The translations under genes and the position numbers were made by a program. Below are positions 1-23,049 of a stretch of 64,000 nucleotides of DNA, in pieces. Under the pieces are notes generated by a model. That model had not been told where the DNA came from, searched no databases, and saw only the letters and a program-made list of their open reading frames with translations. Within the stretch, counting starts at the first letter, position 1; the number at the start of each line of letters is the position of its first letter. Origin of the DNA: Bimastos eiseni (taxonomy: Eukaryota > Annelida > Clitellata > Crassiclitellata > Lumbricidae); the NCBI GenBank assembly GCA_959347315.1, contig OY365811.1, forward strand, positions 42,806,491 to 42,870,490, in the 5' to 3' direction.

Positions 1-860
1 ATCAACGAAGAGTCAAATCTAACCTAATAAAAATCAATCTATGAATTTCGCAATCACAAGAACAAGTTGAACACATGTCCAGCCACGGTTGCAATCCACG
101 TCCTGAATTATTATTGCTAATTACAGCTAATTACCGCGTCCAGATTGTACACAGGCCACACAAACTAATCTTATCTAATCCTATCTAAGAATTTATGTAG
201 CGCCTGTAATAGTTCTATAGGCGTCAGTCGGTGGTCCTTACTAAACGAAGTCGTTTTGAAAGACATTATAGCAGAAAGACCAGAAGGGAATCGAAGAGTC
301 CAAAGACCACAAGCACGTACGAAATGGAGCAGACTCTATAGGACAAAATCCCTCTTACTTTAATGCAATAAAAATCAATAAGTAAGTCCGTTATTCCGTT
401 AAATGAAAAAGTATTAAGATCTATTATAATAACCTAAGAGGTAAAACCTTACAGATATCAGCAAGTTATGTAGTAATCCCTGCTAATGATCATATTACAC
501 CTGATGCAATAGGGCCATTTCCATTTACCTCGATGCATTTACAAGTAGCGCAATAAAGTCGAATAAGTCACTCTCGCCCACGAGTCCAAAACGTAACTGT
601 ACTGCAACAGCCATTAAATCACGTGGTATATATACACGCGTTGCAGCGGAGCGACGCCATATTGTTTCGTCTAAAATCCGATGCTCCCATGCGTCACCGA
701 TTGAGTTGGGTTTTAGTCATCACGGATCAACATGAAGGCTATGACCAATCCGACAATCTACAATGAGGCAGATACGCAGAGATTAGAGATAGATCATATC
801 TTAATGTTGTTGTAATTGAAATCCTATTCAACATATTGAAACTTAATTTGTGCTCGAGAG
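1..860. other. non-coding, no gene seen
   Basis: No exon or RNA gene could be supported here. The stretch is AT-rich. A degenerate copy of the dispersed GCGCC hairpin module lies near 190-232. The missing terminal exon of the minus-strand tetraspanin could lie here, between here and 2960, or outside the window; I looked for a hydrophobic phase-0 exon with a stop and did not find one. Confidence 0.5.
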
Positions 861-875
861 TAAGTAGGATCATCT

Positions 876-1200
876 ACCTGCAAAACAGAGCCCTTCGCAT
901 GGTTCGTAAGACCTTTGGCTCCACTGCATTTGATCTTTCCTCTCCTTAGCTACGTATATTGAATATTAGCCAATTAACCTTAATGCAGCTTAATAAATTT
1001 ATGCATAAATTCCTAAACAACCAACTACCACCAGTTTTTGCAAATTACTTTTCTTCTGTCCACCAAATTAACTCGTATCGGCTCCGCAATTCTCACGACT
1101 ACAGACCCAGCTATGAGCGCACCAAAACTCACAAATTCTCGATTAGATGCAGTGGTCCTGTAGTATATGTTAGTTTACTGGTTAAGTTACTTTATCCAGT
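876..1200 (+). pseudogene. LINE reverse transcriptase C-terminal fragment, decayed
   Basis: Translation gives a piece typical of the C-terminal end of CR1/Jockey-like non-LTR retrotransposon reverse transcriptases: LQNRALRMVRKTFGS, one in-frame stop at about 946, then a helix-rich block with NKFMHKFLNNQLPPVFANYF and a tail with SYRLRNSHDYRPSY and IRCSGPVVY. The catalytic motifs are absent because only the extreme C-terminus remains. The fragment lies in or beyond the last part of the tetraspanin gene on the opposite strand. Family placement is by remembered pattern, not by search. Confidence 0.75.
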
Positions 1201-1728
1201 GTACTATCTTACTTTTCGTACGCTACCAATTTTTAATCTACTTGGTGTAACGGTGTCCCTGCTGGCGGGAATTTGGTCCCATTGGGCTCTATTCTTTCCT
1301 GTTGCAAACTGCCAACCCATATTGAACTCTCAAGTAATTATAATCCGTTTTGACTGCAGTTAATCAATGAAAACGATTGGTAATGGCTATAGTTAATCAG
1401 TAGCTTCTATTGCGCCTGTATCTAATGCACCAAGCATCGACTCATGGCACTCCAAAATCAAACCATAATCAGATACATTCCTTATGGAAGTCCTTCATCT
1501 GCAATGATTACACTTCGCTATTGCTCTGATAATTATGATTGAAATTCTAGCAACCGTCCTAAATCTTAATCATTATCCTGTTCATCCGAGTTTTTATTAG
1601 GCTATTATTCGTATTCGTAATCGTAAGCACGATTTTTTTTAAAGCGCCACTAATCCCAAGCTAAGCGAAAAGCATTATTTTAGAAATCTGGAGCCTGCGG
1701 TTCTTGTAACGAATATTGTGTTTTCTTT

Positions 1729-2137
1729 TCGCTTATTGAATTAGTTTGCTGTCATAACGTAACAATTTGCATTTGATAGCTTGCGCATGATATGGCAACG
1801 TTGAGTAGCAATTAGTTTGACTAATTTTAATTAGTGTAATTCAGTTTCAATTCAAGTTCCAGTTTAATTTTCTCCTTTTTTCTCATCGTCATGCTTAGTT
1901 ATCCATCTAATTAATATTATTATTCGGTTCGCTTATTGAATTAGTTTGCTGTCATAACGTAACAATTTGCATTTGATAGCTTGCGCATGATATGGCGGCG
2001 TTGAGTAGCAATTAGTTTGACTAATTTTAATTAGTGTAATTCAGTTTCAATTCAATTTCAATTCAAGTTCCAGTTTAATTTTCTGCTTTTTTCTCATCGT
2101 CATGCTTAGTTGTCCATCTAATTAATATTATTATTAC
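1729..2137. repeat. tandem duplication of about 200 bp
   Basis: A unit starting TTCGCTTATTGAATTAG at 1729 is followed at once by a second copy at 1929. By eye the copies differ by a few substitutions (for example GGCAACG versus GGCGGCG) and an insertion of about 12 bases that repeats AATTCAATTTC in the second. The high identity suggests a recent duplication. No coding potential was seen. Confidence 0.9.
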
Positions 2138-2647
2138 ATTAACGTGTATGTTGTTATTCGGATAAAGTTTATAATATTTTAATAATTATCCTAGCAATGT
2201 CATTATGAGTTTATCAATCATTCAATTTTTTATTACTCTAATTCCATATGCCATTCAAATGCTAATTAATGTTCCAATTTCACATGAAAACTGTCATTCT
2301 ACATGCTTGTACCGTTCTAGTTCTGATCATTCTGATTTCTACATTGCAATTATCAATGTCACTAATTAGTTGTCGTTCTAGTCATCATATAAATATAATT
2401 GAAATCATCATCATTGTCACTATACTGTGACTGCTATAATCGCCATAATTACTAACATTGTTTTAATTTCAGTCAAGGTTTTAATGGTTTGCTTTACTAT
2501 AGGCCAAATAATTAGTTACAATGAGAATGACAATCAGAATTAGAACAGTTAGATAACATTCAAATTTCGATTAGCCCTAAACATAATGCGATTAGAATAA
2601 TAGCGAATGTCGTTCCAAGACAATTATTTAGCGCCTCCACAGTGCAT

Positions 2648-2649
<2 letters not shown>

Positions 2650-2690
<41 letters not shown>
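2650..2690. repeat. (TA)n microsatellite
   Basis: Uninterrupted alternating TA, about 40 bases. Confidence 0.95.
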
Positions 2691-2691
<1 letters not shown>

Positions 2692-2714
2692 GCTAGTTTT
2701 GTGTGAATGAGATG

Positions 2715-2958
2715 CGATGATTGCGGTTGCTGGAGAACTCGGATGCTGGCGAAATGGAAGACAGGTTAAATCGGATGTGGTGAACTTGGATGCTTGTGAA
2801 ATTGAATGTTGGCAAAATTGGATGCTGGTGAAATTGGATGTTGGTGCAATTGGATGTTTGTGAAATTGGATGTTGATTAAATTGGATGTTGGTGAAATTT
2901 AATGTTGGTGAAAATGGATATTGGTGAAATCTGATGCTGGTGAAGTGGGATGCTGGTT
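2715..2958. repeat. 17-bp minisatellite, tetraspanin last intron or 3' region
   Basis: About a dozen imperfect copies of a unit close to GGATGTTGGTGAAATTG, directly downstream of the last recognised tetraspanin exon on the minus strand. The open reading frame running through it on the minus strand follows from the repeat lacking stops and is not an extension of the protein, because a GTAAAA donor ends the exon at 2963. Confidence 0.85.
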
Positions 2959-2962
2959 TTAC

Positions 2963-13981
<11,019 letters not shown>

Positions 13982-16900
13982 TTTCTCTCGGTTGTCTTGT
14001 TTCACAGCGAAATTCGAAAGAAAACACGAAACTTTCTAAAAGTTTATAGTTGATAAAAAAATTCCAAGTGACAAGCAAACTCGAGTTTCATTCAACTCAA
14101 TCTAAAATGGCTCAACTTCAAAACGCAATTGTTCAACTCTAACTCAAGAATTGTTGAAGTTTCTCAATCCGAACTTAGTAATATTTTAACTCAATTTCAG
14201 GAACCGTTCAACTTCAGCTTTTATTGGTTCAGTTTCAAATCGATTAATTATTCAATGTCAACTCGATAACGTATCGATCACTTTTGCCCAGGAAACGCAC
14301 GTAGGCCTACGCTTCTGAGTTCTGACGGCGGTCTGCGGTCGTACCTGTACTTATAACCGGCAAGGTACAATGGTCACTTTCATGACTAAGGCTGGTCCTT
14401 GCCGAAGAATGATTGGGCGGCGTCTCTCATTAAGATGTTGAAAGATATCTCCAGCGTGGGACTCCGACACAAAATCATTGATCTCAGAGGCAAGAAAGGC
14501 AACGGATAATATAATCAGATAATTGGCCAGACTCTTATCGGGGACGTCGGCAAGTGTCGCGATTATGACGTAGGCTACACAGTCGTATTTTTAGTTTGTG
14601 TCTGATTTCTTTCTGTTGGATGTCATCTGTTATCAGCGCACAGTAACTTATTCATCGATTCAGGGCATTCGAAGGCCTACATCTTAATCTTTTTATTTGT
14701 TTTGCCCATAGGAACCTACACCACTTCAGGACAATATCATTAACGATAATCCCTAAGGACTCTAACAATTGTTCGGTGACAGTTAATGACACATGGAACG
14801 GTCACGTTTCCTCCAATTCTGGTAAAGGTACTGCGGACATAAATATATAAGCAGTGATTCATTGAATAAAATAATACTGAAAGTCGTTGGAATAACTGGC
14901 AAGTTCCTCTGTATTAATAGGTCTAATAGTTGTACTCTTAGTGGGCAGAGGCGGCTATCTCATTTGACAGGTGGTGGTATCCCGACAATCAGGATAAGGG
15001 TAAGCAATAAGTAAGTAAGTAAGTAAAGTAAGTATCTTCTTTATTGAACCAACTGCATATCCGCACTCTAGTGTACAATACACTTAAAAGTACAGTATTA
15101 TAATTAAACAATTACAAACGGATTTTCGCTCTAGATTGTCTGCAACATTCATGCGGTTGTAAAGATTAGCAGATCCCTTTTAAATAGAAATACATTTAAT
15201 AATACAACATTCTCACTAAAAAGGATTTTCGCGCTAGATGGTCTGCCTGTGGAATTTCACAGTCATATGGACGTGGACGTAGGGAGTGGAAGGTCGCCTT
15301 TATTAAAGGAAGGAACCAGTGTGTTGCGCGAAAACGTACAACGTGTACCCTCTCTGTGAAAGGTGAGGGAAACTTATCCCTTCGACCCCCTCTGGTAGTG
15401 GGTATATAATAGATGTCGCGGGTTTCACTCTCGCCACTCTTTCTTCTTGATGATGAGAGTACCCGCTGGTTCTTTCTTCTATCACCAAGCTCAGCAACAC
15501 GACACACTTGATGGTATTAATATGTATATTTAATTATATATATATATACACACCACTCATCCTATCTACACTTACTGGAGTTATTAGCGTCCTTTTGAAA
15601 TGTTTCCCTGGTTTACGTTGGAGACGGGATTCCCAACTACGTTGATTACCCTTATCCTCAGAACGACCTAGCGTCTCTCCCAGTTCCGAAACAAGTCCCC
15701 GTTCCTTCCCTTGCTACACTATAAGAACCCTTCTAGAGGCGATTTCCTTCGCCCTCCCAAACGCGAAACTCGTATCTCTATTGGACGACAAATCACCTGC
15801 TGAAACTATTCCTAAACCCGGTTGGTCAGGTCTTGGCGTCCCTAGCGTAACGTCAGATCCCTAGGGGCGTCCAGTTACTGTCTGACTAGCGGCTGTCATG
15901 GCTGGGCCTTGTCAGTGTCATTGAATTACATCATTTCAGTTATACCGCCTAATAGATTGCGCCGTTCGTATCGGAATTGTCCTCTATTCATGATCCGTGT
16001 CAACCAGCCGGTCCAGACCAAATCTTCAACTGATTCAGGAATTTCTTGTTTGTGGGTCGTAGGGATGGAAGGGGCAATCGGTTCTGACATCTGCCTCGCG
16101 GTGTCGGGTTTCATTGTTTGACACCCCGATGATCTTTGCATAATTCTCGCCGTCTGCATTGAGGCCGTCTGCTTCAGCGAAACCCATTGATGTCTCCTTT
16201 CTCAGGTTTCAGGTACATGTTCTCGTCCGTAGTCCTCCTACGCCTCTGCTGTCGGTCGATGACTTTTATATAGCGCCATTGTCCAGAGTGTCGTGCGTGA
16301 CAGTAGACCTCTAATAATTATTGCTGTCGTTATTGCTGTGGTTGCTACTAGTGTGGGATAATTGTTATTATGACCTACAACTATTAGAAATACTACCTCT
16401 ACCCGTATGCTACTATTACTACTAAGGCAAATACTGCTACCTTGCAGCCAATATGACTACTTTGCTTAGAGAGTGAAGTCAATAGTAAAGCTGCCGCCAT
16501 TTTAGCCCGGCGTAAATCTCCGATACAATTTCAGCAGCACGCGAAGCGGTGTTTAGAGAAAATAAGGCCGCTTTGACAAATCATGTTAGCAGATTGTCTG
16601 GACAGTTGGCAGCCAAGTGAGCATCGACAATCGACGCAGTTGACAGAATGTTGCTATAGGGTGGAATTGGTTGTTGGGGTGGTGTAGTAGTAGAGCGAGG
16701 ATAGGATATCTTGAAGAATTCGGTTTTCAGATAGCGAAGATCTATAATATTATGGGCGTTCTCTTGCGTCCGGTGAAAGTATGTCATATGACGTATATTT
16801 TGTCGCTCCAATCTTCTTATCTTAGTTTGGGCAACTGTCGTCTCGACCAATCAGAAAGCGTCGTCTTATCATTTGAATGAGACCGGATGACAGGTGAATC

Positions 16901-17436
16901 ATTGTTGAGTCGGCGTCCTCCTAAAAAGCGCCAAGATTCTGTGCAGCCTTTATCTCCAGCTTAGCGCAAATTGTTGACGACAAATTATCGAGGGTTTACC
17001 TCAGATAATGCAATCAATCGACTTGAGTGTATGTAGGTTAACGTTGTGCATTGACGTGTGTAGGCTGTAGGTATGTCTACCTTGACACCATGACCGTTGT
17101 AGAAAATGATCCAGCCTGTATTTTACTCAGCCCTGGCGAAGCCCCCGAGGCTTAACGTCATAAAGTAGACCAAGGAATCTACATTAGAGGAATGGTTACT
17201 CGTCAAGTATCCGTGAAGACGTTTCACTTTAAAACACAGATGTCGCCTCAATTGAACTTTTTATAATTGAAAATATGATGTTTTAAATCTCCAGATGTCA
17301 TTCTATTTTGCAATTTTGCGAACATGGATATTCATAAATTTTCCTTCATAACTAAAATTAAATCAATCAGCTTTTATATCAACAACATGTATTAACTTTT
17401 CTCCCGATTGTTGCCGAGAAACTAGTTACAATTATA

Positions 17437-17440
<4 letters not shown>
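13982..17440. other. non-coding: tetraspanin upstream region and repeat debris
   Basis: The first 150 bases or so should hold the tetraspanin 5' untranslated region and promoter, but no clear core element stands out. A (GTAA)n patch lies at 15010-15035, followed by a TTTATTGAACCAACTGC word like the LINE/SINE ends at 50985 and 55870. A short internal duplication (GGATTTTCGCNCTAGATNG) occurs at 15119 and 15222. A Cys-poor 103-codon minus-strand frame at 15196-15507 resembles nothing I know. No gene is called. Confidence 0.6.

Positions 17441-17492
<52 letters not shown>
17441..17492. repeat. (TA)n flanked by perfect ATAACTATA palindrome
   Basis: TA run bounded by TATAACTATA and TATAGTTATA, so the whole block is one long self-complementary hairpin. 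Confidence 0.9.
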
Positions 17493-17496
<4 letters not shown>

Positions 17497-17539
17497 TATA
17501 CAGGGACTTTCCAGTTCTGTGCGTAATAATTGGTCCTCG

Positions 17540-19967
17540 GGCCACGGCAACGTTTCCCAAACTGAGTTCCGAAGAACTCTTGGGTTTCGTGAGGTGAAGA
17601 CAGAGGTTCCGTTAGAACCTTTCAGTGTGAACAATAAGCTTTGAACAATTTAGGATAAATAAAACGAATTTTTCTTAGGAGGCTTTGCTTGACATCTGTG
17701 TATAACTTTACATGAAAGAGAATTCATATGCCATTGTCATCGATATTTTTAATGTTATTAATCTAATCCAAACCTAAGCATATAATTGTGCGAATTCTCA
17801 AGCGTTTTTACCGACAAAAAAATATGTTTATAGTTTTGGACGGGGGTTCCGCCAACAAATATTTATATCAAAAGGGTTCTACTGCCAAAAAGGGAAAGGC
17901 TGGGCAACGTGTTGCTCTATTCGGACTTGCATCCATCCGTTGGGAGGCCGTGAAATTTCGCTACGCGGAGAGTATGATGGAAGTGGGACAGGCCTCCCAG
18001 TACTCCAGCTATTTCTACGGAGTATAGGCTGCCCTTAGAGTATTCATGTTGAAGAGACGGCCTCAACATATGTATGATTTCAATCTATATTTTGTATGTA
18101 GCCTCTGCATACGCATTCTAAGGGTGTGTCTATGCGTGTTTACGTGTGTACTTGTGCGTATGTCTGCATCCAATATGTAGGCCTATTTGTGCACGCTTTG
18201 TGTACAATGTGTACGTATAGTGTATACAGTTGCGTGTATGCATGAAAAATTATGTGACGATACATGAATTTTAAGCAGAAATTAGTTGATTACGTACAAT
18301 CACTGCGAGTTTGTGATTTATGCAGAAAATAAGACACGGTGATATATATATATATATATATATAAGACACGCATTAGATATCTAATCAACTCTTGATCTC
18401 TATTATGGACGAAGTCGTTTAAGGAGGATTCCGATGAGTTTGACATAAAATTATGCCAGGCTACCAGGAGAGGGTTAAAGTTTAATACTACGGTGGAGAT
18501 AGTGGAGTGTGCGTTTTTAAATAAGGAAGGAATATTTGAAAACTTTGAACAGCGTTAATGTCAATTAATATACACGTGGGCTAAATTAGCAGAGTTTAAC
18601 TATTTATAAGTAGAATCAAGGAAGATAATTGAGGTAATAGGCCTGTGCAGTGCTTTTTTCTAGGGAAAAAGGTGCCGGAACGCATCCGTAGGCCCCATTG
18701 TCGAAAGAAATTACGCTGAAATTAGCTACCAAATAAAATTAATTTGATAGGACACAATGATCATAATTTCACTTATTCGTTTTTGAATGTAAAAATTGAA
18801 ATTGTAAAGTTTTATTTCAAATTCTAGAGTTTTTGCACAATTACCATTTTTTATTATGTTTTTATTTGAAAAAAGGTGCCGGAATTAACGCCGTTCCGGC
18901 GCGTTCCGCCAGAAAAAACACTGGGCCTATGTCACAGATAGGTTAAAAGCAGAACCATATTAAGCTTTTGTAGGCCCGTTTCAAAAATATAGTGGAGGCC
19001 CCTTAGATGCTTGGACTAAGAAACATGAAAATGTGGGTAGACTATAATGCTATTCGTCAAAATATTTATTTATAGGCCAATTTTAGGTGCAGTTTTATTT
19101 GCGAGTCTATGAGCCATCTTCTATAATAGCCAACAAATTGTCAATCCATTAATTCGTTGTAAATTTTACATTTGGCCTTTAATTTGTCAAATTTGCGAGT
19201 AGGCCCGTTTCAATTGAAACATTTGTAACATGGTTAGTGCGGTACTGGCTAAGATATGATAGGCCTAGCTGGACATATTTTTCGAGATTTATATATGCTA
19301 ATCTATACGTGGCAGTGTGCATTGGAAACAATTTAAGCCTAATGTAACGATTTTCGCTAACTCACTCAGATAAATCATAAAATTATGACTATCTTGCACT
19401 TAACACTCATCGCGGATAAGTCAAGAACGCGCTATCTCTGGAGAGTTGAGACCTCTGAATCACGGTTCAAGACCAATCTTATTAAACTAAGCTTACAGCA
19501 CTTTGGCCTCCGCTGAACTACAGGCTCTACACAAATAGTCTTATTATATTATAAAATTATTCCAGCGCATTTTGCGGCACTGGACAAACAACGTGAATGG
19601 TGAGATCTTCGAAATGTTTCTACTCGTTGGTGCCAAGAGTAGAGTATGGTCAGTAGGCATATCGAACCCACACTCAATGCTAATTACAAGACCAATAAAT
19701 AATTACGGCATTCGTCGGTTATTGTCAGATGCAGGCAAGAATAGGTTTTGGCTTAGATTAGATTAATAATAATACAATTATCCATGACAATGACACACAA
19801 ACTCTTTCATATACAATTATACACAGATGTCAAACAAAATTTCTCCTATAAAAAATACGTAAAAGTATTTTTAATTGATTGAAACCTATTGTTCACACTG
19901 AAAGTTTTCTGTTGAACCCTCGTCTTTAACTCACGGAACCGTGGAATACAGATTGGGAAATGCTGAG
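17540..19967. mobile_element. hAT-like element with about 85-bp imperfect terminal inverted repeats
   Basis: The left end near 17548 reads GTTTCCCAAACTGAGTTCC, then a TTGGGTTTCGTGAGG word, AAGACAGAGGTTCCG and CTTTCAGTGTGAACAATAAG. The reverse complement of 19885-19965 reads ATTTCCCAATCTGTATTCC, GGTTCCGTGAG, AAGACGAGGGTTCAAC and CTTTCAGTGTGAACAATAGG in the same order. A TTCCCAAxCTG start with a GGTTCCGTGAGG repeat is characteristic of one group of hAT transposons. No intact transposase was found inside; a MITE (18648-18923) is nested. No 8-bp target duplication was recognised. Confidence 0.65.
18648..18923. mobile_element. 276-bp hAT-type MITE with target-site duplication
   Basis: Starts CAGTGCTTTTTTCT and ends with the reverse complement of CAGTGTTTTTTCTGG; both ends then carry GGAACGC in inverted orientation. 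Eight-base flanks GGCCTGTG (18640-18647) and GGCCTATG (18924-18931) match at 7 of 8 positions, the target duplication length of hAT elements. GGTGCCGGAA occurs twice inside in direct orientation. Non-autonomous: no coding capacity. Confidence 0.8.
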
Positions 19968-22100
19968 TTACAGATTTTAAATACCCAGCTCAATGGAAAC
20001 ATGAACTATCTTAGTGTTTTGTTCCGAAGACTTGAAGACAAGAAACCAGTCAAAGCGGCTGTGATATGAATAAAGGTGGACATCTCACAACCGCCTTAAC
20101 CTGATTCTTATCTTCCTCACTTGGGAGTAGCCAGCTTAAGATCCAATCACACAATGGTTACTGAACACCAAGTGGTAAACACTTGAAGCAAAAAATGTGA
20201 AGACTCAAAACAAGTACAAGATGACATGTGTCTGCAGACCATCACAGTGCAGACGTTGCAGAAACCACAGTATTATTATTTTTATCTGAGGTAAAAATTT
20301 CATGTTGTCAGCAATATTATTGTTATTTTTATCCGACGTAGAAATAGTCCTGCAGGAAAACAAATAATTATGTTGGAGTTAAAAAGTTCATCCAAAAAGA
20401 ATCAAGTCTTGTTCCAGGTTTCACAACATCCAGAAATGTGCCTCTGAACGCAATGGCAGTATGCTGAACACAGGTAGAAAGACATAGGAACAGATTCAGA
20501 AGTGCTTAGCTTATAATTAAGTATTATTATTAAACAGACGTTAAAAATCTAAAGTATTATTGTTTTGCGACAAATTGAAATCAAGCCGATTGTTTCATCT
20601 AAAAAGACAACTCAAGGTGCAGCCCTGAACAGGATTTGAATCCCTATACAGTAACTTAACCTCTGCTGCACAGCGCATTCAGTGAGTGAGCTGAGCTGCG
20701 AAACCAGATGCTGTAGATGAGATTTACAGTGCAGATTTTTTTTAGTGATTTCTGCTTTATTTCATCCTGCGGTGAACTTGGCAACAAGTGCACTAAACAT
20801 CAGTGAGAAGATCAGGCGGCAAGGGAGAGGACTAGCCTTAGCATGTCGAAACCAAGAAAAAATGAAGTCGCATACACCTAACATCTGCGGAAGCATCTGA
20901 GGACCAGTTCACAGAACTCTACCTCTTTTTGCTATGCACCATGTTCATTGCGTTACGCCAGATTTGGCAACGATAAACTGGTGCACTCCGCAAGCGCTAT
21001 ATTTCGAAGGGATATCATGTATGGGTTATCATGAACTGCAGGACAGCGATGCAATCCTTGTCAAAAGACATTGTAGTAAGATGACAGAGTATATGGCAGC
21101 ATCTCACTACCCATGTCTTTCACACGGCTCATCTATCACGTGCTCGGCCGACTCTTTCAACCTCTGCATACTTTACCGACTGGTTCCATACTCAGCATAC
21201 GGGTTTCAACAGAGCAGATGATTCGGCTCAATGGTTGAAGCTCTATTTAGAAGGTAGCACATGGTGGTAGATTGGTTCTGATGGATGAATATGGTGGTGG
21301 ACTTTTTGTGTGTAGTTGCAGTGAGATGGTTGAATGGGTAACACGCTGGCAAGAAGATCAGAAGGATGTTGATTCGATATCTGCTAGCCCCACAAGATTG
21401 ATTCGGACTTCCACTACCTGTAGAATGATCAACAGCACAGATAATCACCATACAGGTCATGAAGTTAAATTTGACTCATGTTAAAATTGCTATGATCTGT
21501 TAGTATTATATAATATAGTTATCTTGCAGCATACTTGTCTTCTTGAATTAATAAATAAATATTATTATATATCATTATCAATTTCTAATTCTTGTTATCA
21601 ATACCATTATTATTGTTAGCATTATTATTATTATTATGATTTTATTGGTTCATATAGCTGCATTACAGTCAACACTTGAGCTCCTCCGAGTAGAAATCTT
21701 GAAGGGGCGCTATATAAATGTTTGATTTCAGTACACTGCAACCCTTTGCAAACTGGTTAAAATGGCTTTGCATCAACAGTTCAGTGTTGTAAATTGCATT
21801 AACTAAATGGTTTTGGAACAAATAATTTTAAAAAACCTAAATAATTTGCTGTATTAAACAGTTTTAAAAACTAAATTTAAATGAAGTAATTTATGCATTT
21901 AATATAAAATGCATAAATTACTTTAAAAACCTGTTTAATTTTGACATGTGCTGCAATTACATCAAAAACAAATATTAAATATATTCCCACAATCTATTTC
22001 CTGTAATTAAATATCTTCTATTCCTTATAAATTAAACTAATATACTTCAAACATCTTTTCAATAAAGAACTACAATTAGATAAACCTCTAACTATCATTA
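19968..22100. other. non-coding, AT-rich
   Basis: No gene seen. A hairpin-module copy (GAGCTCCTCCGAG to GGGGCGCTATATAAATG) lies at 21678-21720 and a perfect 17-bp palindrome at 21884-21923. The open frame at 20934-21221 shows no recognisable motif and no splice context. Confidence 0.55.
21884..21923. repeat. perfect 17-bp inverted repeat, probable MITE core
   Basis: AAGTAATTTATGCATTT and its exact reverse complement separated by 6 bases. Further out, TTAAACAG lies on the left and its complement on the right, so the hairpin extends imperfectly beyond 21850-21945. Confidence 0.85.
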
Positions 22101-22555
22101 TCATTAACACTGCTGAATCTATCATTTAACATGAGACTGGTGGTTGATAATATTAATTAGTTTTCATGCAGCACAGCTTCTGATTATAATTATGTGCCAA
22201 TTAAACAGCAGTATATTACTAAAGGGTTTTCTGCAAACACACTGCATAGTGCGTACAACGAAAACCATTGTAAAACCCGCTGCACTCATTAAAGTTTTCA
22301 GAAGCCACCTAAATGCCGATTCAAGATTGCGCAACATAAAATGTTATTGCAAAACGCACCATTTAACCAGTGATCATAAGAAACTGGGTCACAACGACCA
22401 ATCATTCCTTCGAAAACCAGTTCACAACAGCACGTGTTCACCATCTGCCAATCACAACTCGGAAAATTGTATCAAATGGTCACATGGTCAAAACCACGCT
22501 TGGTCACGTGACGTAGTAAATCGAAGAAGGCCGTCATCTGTTCGAGACTCAAATA

Positions 22556-22699
22556 GTCGACGAAATTGCGCGGATTTTACGAACAGAACACAAATTGTTG
22601 CCCTCTGATAATACCACATGTGACACTAGCTTATCCCAGAGACCAACCAAAAACAAAATATTTACAAGTAGACAACGAAATCTGCGCCATTTCGTCGAC
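22556..22699. repeat. 22-bp near-perfect inverted repeat, 100-bp spacer
   Basis: GTCGACGAAATTGCGCGGATTT (22556-22577) pairs with 22678-22699 at 20 of 22 positions. The similarity does not extend outward or inward. Function unknown. Confidence 0.75.
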
Positions 22700-22929
22700 G
22701 ATCGCTCAGCATTAATTGAAAGAAGAGAAATTCCTTTGTGGACCCAGTCAAACAAAATCCCCGACGTACAGCTCTCACAATCGCAAAAAAATCGTCATAG
22801 ACCTACCAAGTTTGTCCCATTTCATCGAAATGTACAATTTGATGTTTTCTGGGTGATAAAATGCGAGTTAAATCCCTATTTTAGAAATTAAAAACAAAGT
22901 GATGCAAAACAATGTTACCGCGACTGAAG

Positions 22930-23010
22930 CAGCTGCGAGTCAATTTAATCCGCGGTTTTGATTGGATGATGGGTATGAGCCGCGGATTGTGATTGGCTGA
23001 TTTTCTTATT
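22930..23010. promoter_or_regulatory. possible promoter patch with duplicated inverted CCAAT boxes
   Basis: CCGCGG...TTTTGATTGGATGATG and CCGCGGATTGTGATTGGCTGA occur about 33 bases apart: two ATTGG (reverse CCAAT) boxes, each preceded by a CCGCGG site, in otherwise AT-rich DNA. No TATA box, start codon or downstream exon could be tied to it on either strand. The call rests on motif resemblance only. Confidence 0.25.
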
Positions 23011-23049
23011 GATGCTGAGTGTTTGCGCTGTGCTTATTAATGCAACCAA

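Noticed and set aside
15196..15507. 103-codon minus-strand frame
   Set aside because: No recognisable domain; sits among repeat words. Probably random.
17788..18027. 79-codon plus-strand frame inside the hAT-like element
   Set aside because: Considered as a transposase piece, but no hAT motif is visible and there is no splice context.
22144..22608. 154-codon plus-strand frame rich in His, Asn and Cys
   Set aside because: No family resemblance, no Kozak or splice support, AT-rich composition like its surroundings.
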